Below are positions 43,574 to 52,508 of a stretch of 64,000 nt of DNA, piece after piece. Within the stretch, counting starts at the first letter, position 1, and each line of letters begins with the position of its first letter. This DNA is from Arthrobacter yangruifuii (GTDB taxonomy: Bacteria > Actinomycetota > Actinomycetes > Actinomycetales > Micrococcaceae). Position numbers and translations under genes: made by a program. The notes below the pieces were generated by a model, which was given only the letters and a program-made list of their open reading frames with translations, had not been told where the DNA came from and made no database searches. The DNA is taken from the NCBI RefSeq assembly GCF_009192775.1, contig NZ_VTFX01000006.1:1-64000 (forward strand), in the 5' to 3' direction.

Positions 43574-44226
43574 AGGGCCTGTTCCCAGACGTCGCCTCAA
43601 TCCTGCCCACACTGTTCGGCGGTTTGCAGGTCAGTCTGACGCTCACGTTCCTCAGCCTCCTGTTCGGGCTGCCCCTCGGCCTGTTGTTCTCCTTTGGTGT
43701 CATCGCCCAGAACAGGGCCTTCCGTTATGTGTCCGTCTTCTTCGTGGAGGTGGGCCGCGGCGCCCCGGCCTTGGTCTTGCTTCAGTTGATGTACTACGGG
43801 CTGCCGAATGTTGAAATCACGCTCTCTTCACTGGCTTCTGCCTGCCTGGCACTGGTCTGGACGACGGCTGCATACACCGCTGAACTCATTCGCGGTGGCA
43901 TTCAAGCGGTGCCCGCTGCCGAGATTGAAGGTTCCGACGCCTTGGGTATGAGCATGCGCGACCGGCTGCGGTTCATTGAGATTCCGCAGGGGCTGCGCAT
44001 TGCCCTGCCGTCACTCATGGGCTTCGCCGTTCTGCTATTCCAGGCCACATCGCTCGCCTACACCGTGGCCGTGCCGGAGTTGATGAGCCAGGCCTATTCG
44101 ACCGGCTCCTCCACGTTTAAGTACCTCCCCGCTTTCGTCGCTGCGGGTTTGCTCTATCTGGCTATCTCCGTACCTGCCACGTGGCTTTCAGTGCTCGCTG
44201 AGAAGCGCCTCAGCCGTCATCTTTAG
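43570..44226 (+). CDS. Amino-acid ABC transporter permease 2 (HisMQ family)
   Basis: A 218-residue membrane protein with the HisMQ loop TAELIRGGIQAVPAAEIEGS and about five transmembrane helices. It forms a heterodimeric channel with permease 1. The start overlaps the previous stop by 4 bases; the DadA-like gene starts 7 bases after its stop. Confidence 0.92.
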   Translation: MKGLFPDVASILPTLFGGLQVSLTLTFLSLLFGLPLGLLFSFGVIAQNRAFRYVSVFFVEVGRGAPALVLLQLMYYGLPNVEITLSSLASACLALVWTTAAYTAELIRGGIQAVPAAEIEGSDALGMSMRDRLRFIEIPQGLRIALPSLMGFAVLLFQATSLAYTVAVPELMSQAYSTGSSTFKYLPAFVAAGLLYLAISVPATWLSVLAEKRLSRHL

Positions 44227-44233
44227 GAGAACC

Positions 44234-45478
44234 ATGTCTGGATCAGTATCTCCCCCCAACAGCGTGATCGTGATCGGCGGAGGCATAGTCGGTCTCTCCA
44301 CGGCGTGGTACCTACAGGAACACGGAATCGAGGTCACCGTCGTAGACCGCGGGCCTGTAGGAGGCGGAGCCAGCTGGGGTAATGCTGGCTGGGTCGTTCC
44401 CGGGCTAGTTACTCCGCTGGCCGAGCCCGGCGGCTGGAAGCACGGCGTTGAGGCCTTGTTCCGCAAGGATGCGCCGGTGTCCATTCCGCCGCGCTTCGAC
44501 CCTGCCTTGTGGCGCTTCCTCGCCAGATTCTCCCGCAATATGACGGCCGGGCGATGGCGCCGTACCGTGGAGTGTCTGCAGCCCTTGGTCGCCCGAGCCC
44601 TGGACGCGTTCGGCGAGTTGCATGCCGCAGGCGCGGCCCCAGCCGTTATCGAGGCGCCGTACTCTGTCGGTTTCCGCTCCCCGGCCGCTGCCGACCACTA
44701 CCGGAACCATCTGGAGGAACTCCGCGGCATGGGGCAACCTGTGGAGTACGTTAACGGCTTCTCCATACCTCAGTTCTCAGCGGAAGTCACGGACTCCTTA
44801 CGGGTGATGGGGCAGGGTTTCATTGATCCAGGGGCATATGTAGTCAACCTGGCTGCTTCGGTCAAGCAGCGTGGCGGTAGGATCCTGGAGAATTGGCCGA
44901 TTCACGGTGTCGCAGACACGGGCAGCGGCCTTGGGGTGAGTGTCGTCTCCGCCGACGGAGGCACTGAAGTGGCGGACGCTGTAGTGCTCGCCACGGGTGC
45001 CTCCATACCGAGGCTTGGCCGGGCGTGGGGTCTACGGACGCCGCTGCAGCCGGGGCGCGGTTACTCGTTCACCGTGGACTGCGAGCTACCGCTGGATGGA
45101 CCGCTCTACCTGCCGGCTGAGCGGGTTGTCTTGACGCCCTATGCCGGGGCCGTTCGGGTCGCTGGGACCATGGAGTTTGCGGGATTCGACGACCCGCTGA
45201 ACACTGCCCGATTGGACTCTGTGGCCGCCGCGGCCAAGCCGATGGTGCGTGGCATCGACTGGTCTACATGGCGCGATTTCTGGGTCGGCCCACGGCCCGT
45301 GACCGCCGACGGATTGCCAGTGCTGGGTGCACTCCGTTCTCCTCGGATCTTTGCTAACGGCGGCCACGGTATGTGGGGGATCGTACTGGGACCAGTGAGC
45401 GGTCGCCTGCTCGCCGGACTCATAGCCGAGGGCTGCACTCCGATCGATCTGGCCCCCTTCAACCCGCTGCGGCGATAG
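44234..45478 (+). CDS. dadA: D-amino-acid dehydrogenase (DadA-like); D-lysine candidate
   Basis: A 414-residue FAD enzyme of the DadA group: VIVIGGGIVGLSTAWYLQEH, GGGASWGNAGWVVPGLVTPL, and the C-terminal block GPRPVTADGLPVLG and ANGGHGMWGIVLGPVSGRL. It oxidatively deaminates D-amino acids, passing electrons to the respiratory chain. It is the last gene of the importer operon and follows the permease by 7 bases with AGGAG upstream, so it is expected to act on the imported compound. D-lysine would give a keto acid that cyclises to piperideine-2-carboxylate. Confidence 0.88.
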   Translation: MSGSVSPPNSVIVIGGGIVGLSTAWYLQEHGIEVTVVDRGPVGGGASWGNAGWVVPGLVTPLAEPGGWKHGVEALFRKDAPVSIPPRFDPALWRFLARFSRNMTAGRWRRTVECLQPLVARALDAFGELHAAGAAPAVIEAPYSVGFRSPAAADHYRNHLEELRGMGQPVEYVNGFSIPQFSAEVTDSLRVMGQGFIDPGAYVVNLAASVKQRGGRILENWPIHGVADTGSGLGVSVVSADGGTEVADAVVLATGASIPRLGRAWGLRTPLQPGRGYSFTVDCELPLDGPLYLPAERVVLTPYAGAVRVAGTMEFAGFDDPLNTARLDSVAAAAKPMVRGIDWSTWRDFWVGPRPVTADGLPVLGALRSPRIFANGGHGMWGIVLGPVSGRLLAGLIAEGCTPIDLAPFNPLRR

Positions 45479-45788
45479 CAGGCCAGCGGTCGTGGCTCTC
45501 TTCGCCGCCCGAGCTTTGCGAACAGCTCATGTCCACGTCGAATTCCATTCATGTAGCAATTGGTGAGACAAACTGATGCTGAAAATCCAGGTGGCGCATT
45601 ATGCGCTTATTCGAAACCAGCGGGGCAGCGATTCTGTGTGATGTTTTATGGCGCTTTTGCTGATGACCCACTTCTTGGTGGGATGATCGCTATAGTGCGG
45701 CCGACCGGGCCGTACGGGGATTTCTGGTGTCGTCTTGATCGGCGACGTAGTCCGCGAATCCCTCTGTCCATATTCCTTAGAACAGAGG
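45479..45788. other. Spacer before the decayed SCO1664-like/DUF3090 copy
   Basis: About 310 bases with no supportable gene. No strong terminator follows dadA. Base composition is lower than in the neighbours, and the sequence shows no clear relation to the intact locus near 51.7 kb. Confidence 0.45.
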
Positions 45789-46336
45789 TTAGGGCACCGC
45801 AGGCATGCCACCGATCGCAACTTCCTCGGCACTCAACGCATCACCGATCCAGCCCCACAGCACCGTCCGCAGCTTGTGTTCCCGGTGGAAGGTCAGGCCG
45901 TGGTCCACCCCGTAGCGGTGCCCGCCGGCCATGGCCAGCACGTGGTCGCCCTTGCGGTCGGCGTTGTTCACCAGCACGTCGACACTGCCATCCGCCGCAG
46001 CGCCGCGGTGTCCTCGTGAATGAGGGAGACGATCCACCCGTTTTCGTCCTGGCCCTGCAGGACCTCTTTCCACCCGGTGTCCGGCACGTCCTCCTCCGGC
46101 ACCAGATCTACCGCGTTCTGCTCCGGGTCGGTTTCCTGCCAGAGCTGGACCATGCCTTCACCGAACCGTCCGTCCCGCAGCCAGGTGCGCGGCACGATGT
46201 TCCAGCCCAGCCTTTCGGACACCAGATAAGCGGCAACCTCCCGGTGGGCCAGGCAGCCGTCGGGGAAATCCCAGAGCGGCTTCTCGCCGGCGATCGGTTT
46301 GTAGACCACGGCGGTGACCAGGTCGGGTGCCGGCAT
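45789..46336 (-). pseudogene. Decayed copy of the SCO1664-like gene
   Basis: This stretch is closely similar to the intact gene at 51741-52508. Compared with it, the copy has lost 24 codons (72 bases, in frame) near the start, is frameshifted after the RRMAV block so that VLVNNADRKGDHVLAM continues in another frame, and lacks about 45 codons before the final MPAVP. It cannot make the full protein. It is followed upstream by a matching piece of DUF3090, as in the intact locus, so the duplication covered both genes. Confidence 0.88.
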
Positions 46337-46533
46337 CAGGCCTCGGGGAAGGTGCAGGTGTGCCCGTCGGGGTCGATCGGCTGACCGCAGATCACGCAGA
46401 TCGGACGCCCGGTGCCCACTACTTCGCGGGTGCGCTTGGCGAAGGCCCGGGCGGTGCCCACGGGCATGCTGACCCGTAGCACCTCGGCGGGGTGGGCGTC
46501 GTCGTCCTCCTCAAGGAATCCATCCACGTCCAC
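46336..46533 (-). pseudogene. DUF3090 gene fragment, C-terminal part
   Basis: Encodes roughly the last 65 residues of DUF3090, including PVGTARAFAKRTREVV and the zinc-type C-x-x-C end CVICGQPIDPDGHTC, nearly identical to the intact gene at 52508-53068. The homology stops near 46530, where unrelated sequence begins; the next part of the gene reappears at 48885-49016. Confidence 0.88.
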
Positions 46534-46695
46534 ACTCAGGGTTGGTTTTGGTCAGTTTTCAGTCTGGTCGGCGCACATCAATCAGGTTTGAGGAAACAAG
46601 ACACGGCCTTATGCATAAAACATCGGTTTATATAAACAACTGGGAATTCTTCGCAATGAAGCCGTGATTTGTGTTTCCTTTGTTATGTTGTGTCC

Positions 46696-47058
46696 ATGAA
46701 ACGGTTCACGGCTACAGCATCTTTGCTAATCGCCACTCTATTGGTAAGCGGGTGTGTCCCGCTTTTTGGCTCTGGATATCAAGAGCTTGACGACAATACC
46801 CCCAGCGATGACGTACCCGATTCGTACTGGGAACCGGACCAAGATGAGATCCGCAGGCTGATGAATGACGTCCCTGAAGCCCCCGGATGGACTTGTCGGT
46901 ACAGTGAAACGTTCAACTACGACTGGCATGACGACGTCGTTTGTAGCAACGGGATGGAATCACACCGCCCCTATCTTCTGGAGGGATACGATTTCGTCAC
47001 CTATGACGACATCATGGCAGCGGCGGCCGACTACGAACTGTATCTGAACTCCCAGTAG
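46696..47058 (+). CDS. Hypothetical lipoprotein
   Basis: A 120-residue protein with a clear lipoprotein signal (KRFTATASLLIATLLVSGC) and an acidic mature part rich in Asp and Tyr (DDVPDSYWEPDQDEIRR). Two cysteines in the mature region could form a disulfide. ATG at 46696 begins the signal peptide; no strong ribosome binding site is seen. No family is recognised. It is the first gene of the cargo that interrupts the DUF3090 copy. Confidence 0.6.
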   Translation: MKRFTATASLLIATLLVSGCVPLFGSGYQELDDNTPSDDVPDSYWEPDQDEIRRLMNDVPEAPGWTCRYSETFNYDWHDDVVCSNGMESHRPYLLEGYDFVTYDDIMAAAADYELYLNSQ

Positions 47059-47182
47059 GACGGATTTAGCAGCCGGTGTTTTGCCGTCACGCCAAGGTGA
47101 CCCCGAATAACCGGCATGGCACGACGGCTCCACTTGGACGGTGGGATAGGCTGAGCCGGTTGTCATCTTCAGGGGGAAACTA

Positions 47183-47428
47183 ATGAAGCGCCCGCACCCG
47201 GTCGCCGGAATGTTCGCCGCCACGCTGGTGCTGTGGCTTGTATCTGTCGGCTGCACACTATTTGCCGCGTTCACCGTTGGGATCGACCTGGGCGCCGGAC
47301 TGGCGGGGCAGCAGTCGCTGCTGGCAGTCCTTGCCGCTGTTGCCGCCGTAGGAGCAGGCATCTTTGCCATATGGACTGGATGGCGGGCCTGCCGGGCTTT
47401 GGATTATCTGGTGCGCACCGCGAGGTGA
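47183..47428 (+). CDS. Small two-helix membrane protein
   Basis: An 81-residue hydrophobic protein with two predicted transmembrane helices (about residues 8-32 and 43-66) and a short basic tail ending LDYLVRTAR. GGGGGAAACTA precedes the ATG. No family is recognised. Confidence 0.6.
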   Translation: MKRPHPVAGMFAATLVLWLVSVGCTLFAAFTVGIDLGAGLAGQQSLLAVLAAVAAVGAGIFAIWTGWRACRALDYLVRTAR

Positions 47429-47461
47429 CCTGGGTGGGGAGCTTGGGTCCGGCACCGTAAA

Positions 47462-48265
47462 CTACTTGATGCCGAAATCGAACCCGCCCTGCTGCTGGCC
47501 GAACCGCTCCCGTAGGAAGTCTCCGGTGCTGGTCAGGTCCCTGGATGTCTGGCGGTGGCGACTGGCGTGTAACGTTTCAGCCTGCCGGGAGAGTAGCTGC
47601 AGCTGCTCGACCAGTTCCTCGTTGGCGGTCCGCCCGTTCGCCTGCCGAGTGTCCACCATGCTCGGCGGGATGGCCAGGTAGCCCCGGACGACGGCCGGCA
47701 GGTACTCCCGCACTGTGGCTGTCAGCTCGTACTCAAATTGGGGGTCACCCAGCGGCTGGCGCGCTTCCGCATCGATGACCGCGTCCAGTGTGTGGCAGGT
47801 TTCCAAAATGCTGACATACCCGTCCGCAGGAAGACGGTTCTTGCTCTGTTTGGCCTGCGTGGTGACCCATGCCAATGACTGCGACAAGTGTTCCGTGGAG
47901 GGGGCCATCGGCTCCGCCACCGCAGACGGGTGCGTTGCAGACGGCCACGCTGTATTGGGCTGAGAAGTGACGTTCCGTCCCGTGCCCTTAGCCTTTCGAC
48001 TGAGCCAAAGATCTCGAAGCATGTAGAACCGTACGGCTGATACAACGATGGAACCGAGACCAACAAAGGCGGACAAAGTGCTAAGCGAGCTCTCCGTGTC
48101 GATTGACAAAGCGGCTACGAAGAGGACGGAGTAAAGGACTCCCTCTGCGATTACTTTCCAGTTCTTTTTGACCATGCCGAGAATTGGCACGATGAAGGGC
48201 ATAAAAATTAAAAAGGCGATAGCAAGGGTGACCTTGACGATGTTCGCAACGGTGTACCGGGACAT
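47462..48265 (-). CDS. Hypothetical membrane protein
   Basis: A 267-residue protein with about three transmembrane helices in the first 85 residues, then a soluble, mostly helical region with a low-complexity Pro/Ser/Ala stretch (about residues 100-125). The C-terminus is Gln-rich. No family is recognised. It converges with the small membrane protein gene. It is part of the cargo between two DUF3090 fragments. Confidence 0.65.
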   Translation of the reverse strand: MSRYTVANIVKVTLAIAFLIFMPFIVPILGMVKKNWKVIAEGVLYSVLFVAALSIDTESSLSTLSAFVGLGSIVVSAVRFYMLRDLWLSRKAKGTGRNVTSQPNTAWPSATHPSAVAEPMAPSTEHLSQSLAWVTTQAKQSKNRLPADGYVSILETCHTLDAVIDAEARQPLGDPQFEYELTATVREYLPAVVRGYLAIPPSMVDTRQANGRTANEELVEQLQLLSRQAETLHASRHRQTSRDLTSTGDFLRERFGQQQGGFDFGIK

Positions 48266-48481
48266 CGTTATCCTCTCGAGCGATGGGGGCGGTCAGAACT
48301 GATGTTTCTGAGCCGGAAGACATTTGTGACCGCATGGTCCCTGTGGCTGGCCTAAGCGGAACTGCAGTTTAGCCGCCGAACTTGGAGACGGATGAAATAG
48401 TCCAACTCCAGCAGAATGATCACTTGCAGCATCGAGTATGGTTGCCCTCAATTAGCCATCCATTGGAAGGGTATAGCACAA

Positions 48482-48691
48482 ATGCCGCACTACGTCGTTT
48501 TACAGGTGATCCTGAAAGAGAAACTGTTCGGGACCGGCTCGGGGAATCTGACCGCCGTGGAGAAAGCCATCAATGATCAAGCCGCGAAAGGCTACCGGCT
48601 TCACACCATCACTACAGCCAGTAGTGGCAGCAAGGGTCTTGGCGGTGGGGACCGTATCCAGGCGACCATGGTGTTCGAAAGCCTTCGTTGA
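48482..48691 (+). CDS. DUF4177-like small protein
   Basis: A 69-residue protein starting MPHYVVLQVILKEK, with LTAVEKAINDQAAKGYRLHT and an RIQATMVFES C-terminal strand, the pattern of DUF4177-type single-domain proteins. The frame extends upstream to 48416 but the domain starts at 48482; GGAAGGG lies about 10 bases before. Function unknown. Confidence 0.6.
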   Translation: MPHYVVLQVILKEKLFGTGSGNLTAVEKAINDQAAKGYRLHTITTASSGSKGLGGGDRIQATMVFESLR

Positions 48692-48884
48692 AGGTCGGGC
48701 CGTAACGGAATCGATTGAAGCAGCGGGGCGTCTTTCCTGCGGCGCTTGTCAGCATGGTGCTTACCGAACGCAGGCGGCGCAGCCGTGATGCAGGCGAGTG
48801 ACGCTGCCCTGACTCCCCGTGGCCTCCGGCCGCCGACGCGCCAAGTACGTCTGGGCTACGAGGCACTCGTGTCCGCGGCGTGGC

Positions 48885-49016
48885 CGTCGGGAGTGCCTTC
48901 GAGGTGCTGTCAAAGGCAGTCGTCGGATCCATCCGAGCCCAGGCTCACCACGCCGGCACGGAATTGTTCCACCACAGCGTCGAGATCGTCATAGACGACC
49001 AGCTCGCCGGCGGTGC
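48885..49016 (-). pseudogene. DUF3090 gene fragment, middle part
   Basis: The sequence matches the intact gene around 52725-52850 at roughly 80% identity and encodes ELVVYDDLDAVVEQFRAGVV against LELVDNDDLDTVEEQFRAGV in the intact protein. It supplies the part missing upstream of the 46336-46533 fragment. The match ends at 49016/49017, exactly where the acyltransferase reading frame ends. The N-terminal 60-70 residues of this copy are absent. Confidence 0.8.
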
Positions 49017-51200
49017 TCAATCCTCCGCCGGCCCGAGTATGGCATCGGATAGGACGGGTGCCAGCTTCGTCGAAAATTCTGGTGTTATGTGTTGCGGGTC
49101 TGCGAATATCGGGGTGGTCCCGGAAAATGCAGGGCACGAGACTGAACCACAAAACCACGGTACGGTCGAAACGAAATGGGTACCCTCCACGCCCTCCGAC
49201 GCAGTTTTCTCCGCGTTGACCGTGCTGACGTACCTATCCATGTCGTCAGCCGCAACCGCGCAGTCGCTCGGTTCACTCACTTTGGTGGCACACTCGAGCA
49301 GGTTTTTGCCGGTCGCGGCGACCGACATCAATACGATCTTCGCATCCGTGACGCCTCCAACTTTCGTTAGCGTTCGGGTTGTCGCTTCGGACCAGAGTGA
49401 AAGGGCTTCGTCTTTTTTGGGCGCTCCCACGAGACGGTCACGCGTATTGAGGGCACTGGATACGATCACCATGTCAGGCTTGATCTCGGCTATCTTCATC
49501 ATGGACCACTGTTGGTGTGCGATGCATTCATCCGCAAAACCCGCCTTTTTATCGGACCGCTCAACGCGCAGCTCTATGGCAGGGCATTGCTCCTTGGTTA
49601 GCAACTGGATCTTCCAACCCTGTTTTCCCAGTGATTCGCGTAGCCCCGGCATCCAGCTGATGGCCACGGAATCACCGATGACGACTGCCGTTTTTGTAGC
49701 CGCGAGGTCCCCATAGATGCACTGGCTGACGTTTGCGTCGGTGACATTCATGCATTTATCGACCGTCCACTCGGGGACGAATGACAACTCATCCAGAGAT
49801 GGCGCTAGTTCCGGCCAGGACGTTGACGCACTGGCCGCCTCTATCTCGGCGGATAGTCTGCCCGCCGCGGTGTCCGGTTGTGTTTCAGGAGCCGCACCAT
49901 CCTGGTCGGAGATCGAAGCAGGTGCCCGTTGTACGGAAAGCGACTGTTCCGTCGCAGCTGTCCTCGTCATGGCGAGAATGACCACTAAAGCTGCCACTGT
50001 AACGAGAACACCCATGGCGGCCTGCTTGGACGACTGGTCAATGCGGACAGGCCGCTTCTTCCTTTGGGGACGGGTCGAGGGGTCCAGCCACGAGGATTTC
50101 CGGATGGGATCCTCTATAAAATGGTAGGAAGCAATTGATAAGGCGACCATTCCCAGTACCGCGACTATCGACGCGGTCAGATTCTCCTGCGGGACAACCG
50201 AACCCATCAGGATGATTACCGGGAAGTGCCATAGATACAGCGAGTACGAGATGTTGCCAATATAGTTGCTCACTCGGTTGGTCAGGGGATACAGGTAGGG
50301 CTGGTTCCCCTTTATGCCGGCGCCGATAACCAGCGCTGTAGACAATACGGGTACGGCGGCCCACGGTCCGGGGAATGACATTTCAGGAGTGACATATATT
50401 ATGCTCCAGATGATGCCGGCGAGCCCCGCATAGCCCAAGGTGGTCCTCATTGTCACGCTAAGAGTTGGAAGGCTGTTGGCCGTCGCTGCGAGCAGCGCCC
50501 CGACTGCTAATTCCCAGGTCCGTGACGTTGTGGAAAAGTACGCGACCGTTGGCCGCGCTGCGGTTTCCCATAGGGAAAAAGTAAACGATGCCACAATAAC
50601 AAGTCCGAAAACCCCGGCCAGGAGGCGGCGAGCAGCAGCCGTAGAAAGATGGAGTCTGGGCGCGAGTACACCCATCACGAGAACAATTAGCCATGGCCAG
50701 AAAACATAAAACTGTTCTTCAACAGCGAGGGACCAGAAATGCTGAAGCGGCGACACCGGTCCGCCAGCCTGCATGTAGTCCGTGCCGGCAGCAGCATAGT
50801 GCCAATTTGCACCAAAGATCAGAGCATATATGCCGTCCCATGTGATACTTTCGGCCCGCGTTCGTTGGAAAAGGAACCAGGATAGAACGATTGTCGTCAT
50901 GATGACAATCAGTGCAGCGGGGATAATTCTCTTGATGCGGCGCCGATAGAACCCGCGGAAGGAGATTCGTGTGCTTCTTTCGTGTTCGCGCAATAACAGT
51001 CCAGTAATAAGGAATCCGGAAATCACGAAGAAGACGTCCACTCCAACGAATCCGCCGAACGGATAGCCAAGCAAATGATCGGAGATAACGGCAAGGACGG
51101 CGATTGTCCGTAGTCCCTGAATGTCCAAGCGTGCGGAGTTGGTGGATGGACGATGAACCCTTTGCGTCGGAGCAGGAAGGGCGACGTCAAGTACGGGCAT
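49017..51200 (-). CDS. Acyltransferase 3 with SGNH domain (OafA/YrhL type)
   Basis: A 727-residue membrane protein. The acyltransferase-3 part starts RLDIQGLRTIAVLAVISDHL and has FGGFVGVDVFFVISGFLIT, LQHFWSLAVEEQFYVFWPWL and about ten transmembrane helices (to residue ~400). A linker leads to an extracellular SGNH esterase-like domain with VVIGDSVAISW and the C-terminal D-x-x-H in ADPQHIT. Such enzymes O-acetylate surface polysaccharides or peptidoglycan. The stop codon lies at the edge of a DUF3090 relic. Codon use is less GC-rich than in core genes, which suggests transfer. Confidence 0.88.
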   Translation of the reverse strand: MPVLDVALPAPTQRVHRPSTNSARLDIQGLRTIAVLAVISDHLLGYPFGGFVGVDVFFVISGFLITGLLLREHERSTRISFRGFYRRRIKRIIPAALIVIMTTIVLSWFLFQRTRAESITWDGIYALIFGANWHYAAAGTDYMQAGGPVSPLQHFWSLAVEEQFYVFWPWLIVLVMGVLAPRLHLSTAAARRLLAGVFGLVIVASFTFSLWETAARPTVAYFSTTSRTWELAVGALLAATANSLPTLSVTMRTTLGYAGLAGIIWSIIYVTPEMSFPGPWAAVPVLSTALVIGAGIKGNQPYLYPLTNRVSNYIGNISYSLYLWHFPVIILMGSVVPQENLTASIVAVLGMVALSIASYHFIEDPIRKSSWLDPSTRPQRKKRPVRIDQSSKQAAMGVLVTVAALVVILAMTRTAATEQSLSVQRAPASISDQDGAAPETQPDTAAGRLSAEIEAASASTSWPELAPSLDELSFVPEWTVDKCMNVTDANVSQCIYGDLAATKTAVVIGDSVAISWMPGLRESLGKQGWKIQLLTKEQCPAIELRVERSDKKAGFADECIAHQQWSMMKIAEIKPDMVIVSSALNTRDRLVGAPKKDEALSLWSEATTRTLTKVGGVTDAKIVLMSVAATGKNLLECATKVSEPSDCAVAADDMDRYVSTVNAEKTASEGVEGTHFVSTVPWFCGSVSCPAFSGTTPIFADPQHITPEFSTKLAPVLSDAILGPAED

Positions 51201-51314
51201 TTAGTTGTTCCCCCATCGGCATAAGCGCGCGAAATTTTCACACAGTGTAGTGCTCGCGGGTGCAATCGGGTAGAGAGTCAGCCACTCTAATGAATCAGTA
51301 CGTGGTTCGAGTAA

Positions 51315-51716
51315 AACGGCGAGATCGATGGCGAAGTCGGCGGCATCGAGCAGGGCTTTGAGACGGTAACGACTGGGGGTGCGGCGCTGATCCTCGCCGA
51401 AAACCCGTATAACGAGGTCGAGAATGAAGACCATCCAAGTGCGGATGCTGGTGAACCGATGTCTCCAACAGCATCTGTTGTGCCGGTATTCATTGGCAGC
51501 GGCGGACAGATTTACGACATATGGAACGACGACAACTCAGCCGCCGTAATGGAAGAGGACTGGATCGGACAGCCCGACATCATTGCCAAGACAGGGATTG
51601 AATCGACCGGCCGCTTCGCTATCCAGGTGCCAAGTGCTGCTATCTCAGGAGGCCAGTTCGCGATACGTAATGAGGTCAATGGAACGGTTCTCTACTTCGG
51701 GGAACCCATTAAGTAA
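51315..51716 (+). pseudogene. C-terminal fragment of an unknown gene
   Basis: The plus frame is open from 51315 (after a stop at 51312) to 51716 with coding-like composition (IEQGFETVTTGGAALILAEN, VVPVFIGSGGQIYDIW). The first ATG is only at 51459, well inside that coding-like stretch. It therefore looks like the tail of a larger gene that lost its start when the acyltransferase segment arrived. A minus frame over the same bases (51201-51434) is less convincing. No family is recognised. Confidence 0.45.
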
Positions 51717-51740
51717 ATCAGCGTCTGGCCGTTGTTCTGC

Positions 51741-52508
51741 CTAAAACAGGGGCCAGGGGACGGCAGGCATGTCGCCGCTCGGCTCCGGGAACCGCGCCGT
51801 CGAGCGCAACCGGGCGCAGCGGGCGGCAAACGCCTCAATCTCCTCGGCGGTAAGCAGCTTCGCCAGTTGCTGGCCCAGCTCACCGTCCAGTCCTGAGAGC
51901 ACCCGGTCAACACCCGCAACTTCCTCGGCGCTCAGCTCGTCACCGATCCAGCCCCACAGCACCGTCCGCAGCTTGTGCTCGCTGTGGAAGGTCAGCCCGT
52001 GGTCCACCCCGTACCGGTGCCCGCCGGGCATGGCCAGCACGTGGTCGCCCTTGCGGTCGGCATTGTTCACCAGGACATCGAACACCGCCATCCGCCGCAG
52101 CGCCGGAGTGTCCTCATGAATCAGGGAGACGATCCGCCCGGCGTCGTCCTGGCCCTGGAGGACTTCTTTCCAGCCGGTGGCCGGCACGTCCTCCTCCGGC
52201 ACCAGGTCCACGGCGTTTTGTTCCGGGTCGGTCTCCTGCCAGAGCTGGACCATGCCCTCACCGAACCGTCCGTCCCGCAGCCAGGTGCGCGGCACGATGT
52301 TCCAGCCCAACACCTCCGACACCAGGTAGGCGGCAACCTCCCGGTGGGCCAGGCAGCCGTCGGGGAAATCCCAGAGCGGCTGCTCCCCGGCGATCGGTTT
52401 GTAGACCACGGCGGCGTCGCCGATGCTGCCCAGGAAGGTGGCGTTGGACGCCGTCGTGAGGCGGCCGGTGAGCGTCAGCTCGGCGGTGACCAGGTCGGGT
52501 TCCGGCAT
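51741..52508 (-). CDS. SCO1664-like family protein
   Basis: A 255-residue actinobacterial protein with VVYKPIAGEQPLWDFPDG, GWNIVPRTWLRDGRFGEGMV and VNNADRKGDHVLAMPGGHRY plus GVDHGLTFH, which resemble the ATP-binding and catalytic loops of a PI3/4-kinase-like or HipA-type kinase fold. Function is not established. The start overlaps the DUF3090 stop by one base, and with the phosphatase gene it forms the conserved trio seen in many actinobacteria. Confidence 0.88.
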   Translation of the reverse strand: MPEPDLVTAELTLTGRLTTASNATFLGSIGDAAVVYKPIAGEQPLWDFPDGCLAHREVAAYLVSEVLGWNIVPRTWLRDGRFGEGMVQLWQETDPEQNAVDLVPEEDVPATGWKEVLQGQDDAGRIVSLIHEDTPALRRMAVFDVLVNNADRKGDHVLAMPGGHRYGVDHGLTFHSEHKLRTVLWGWIGDELSAEEVAGVDRVLSGLDGELGQQLAKLLTAEEIEAFAARCARLRSTARFPEPSGDMPAVPWPLF

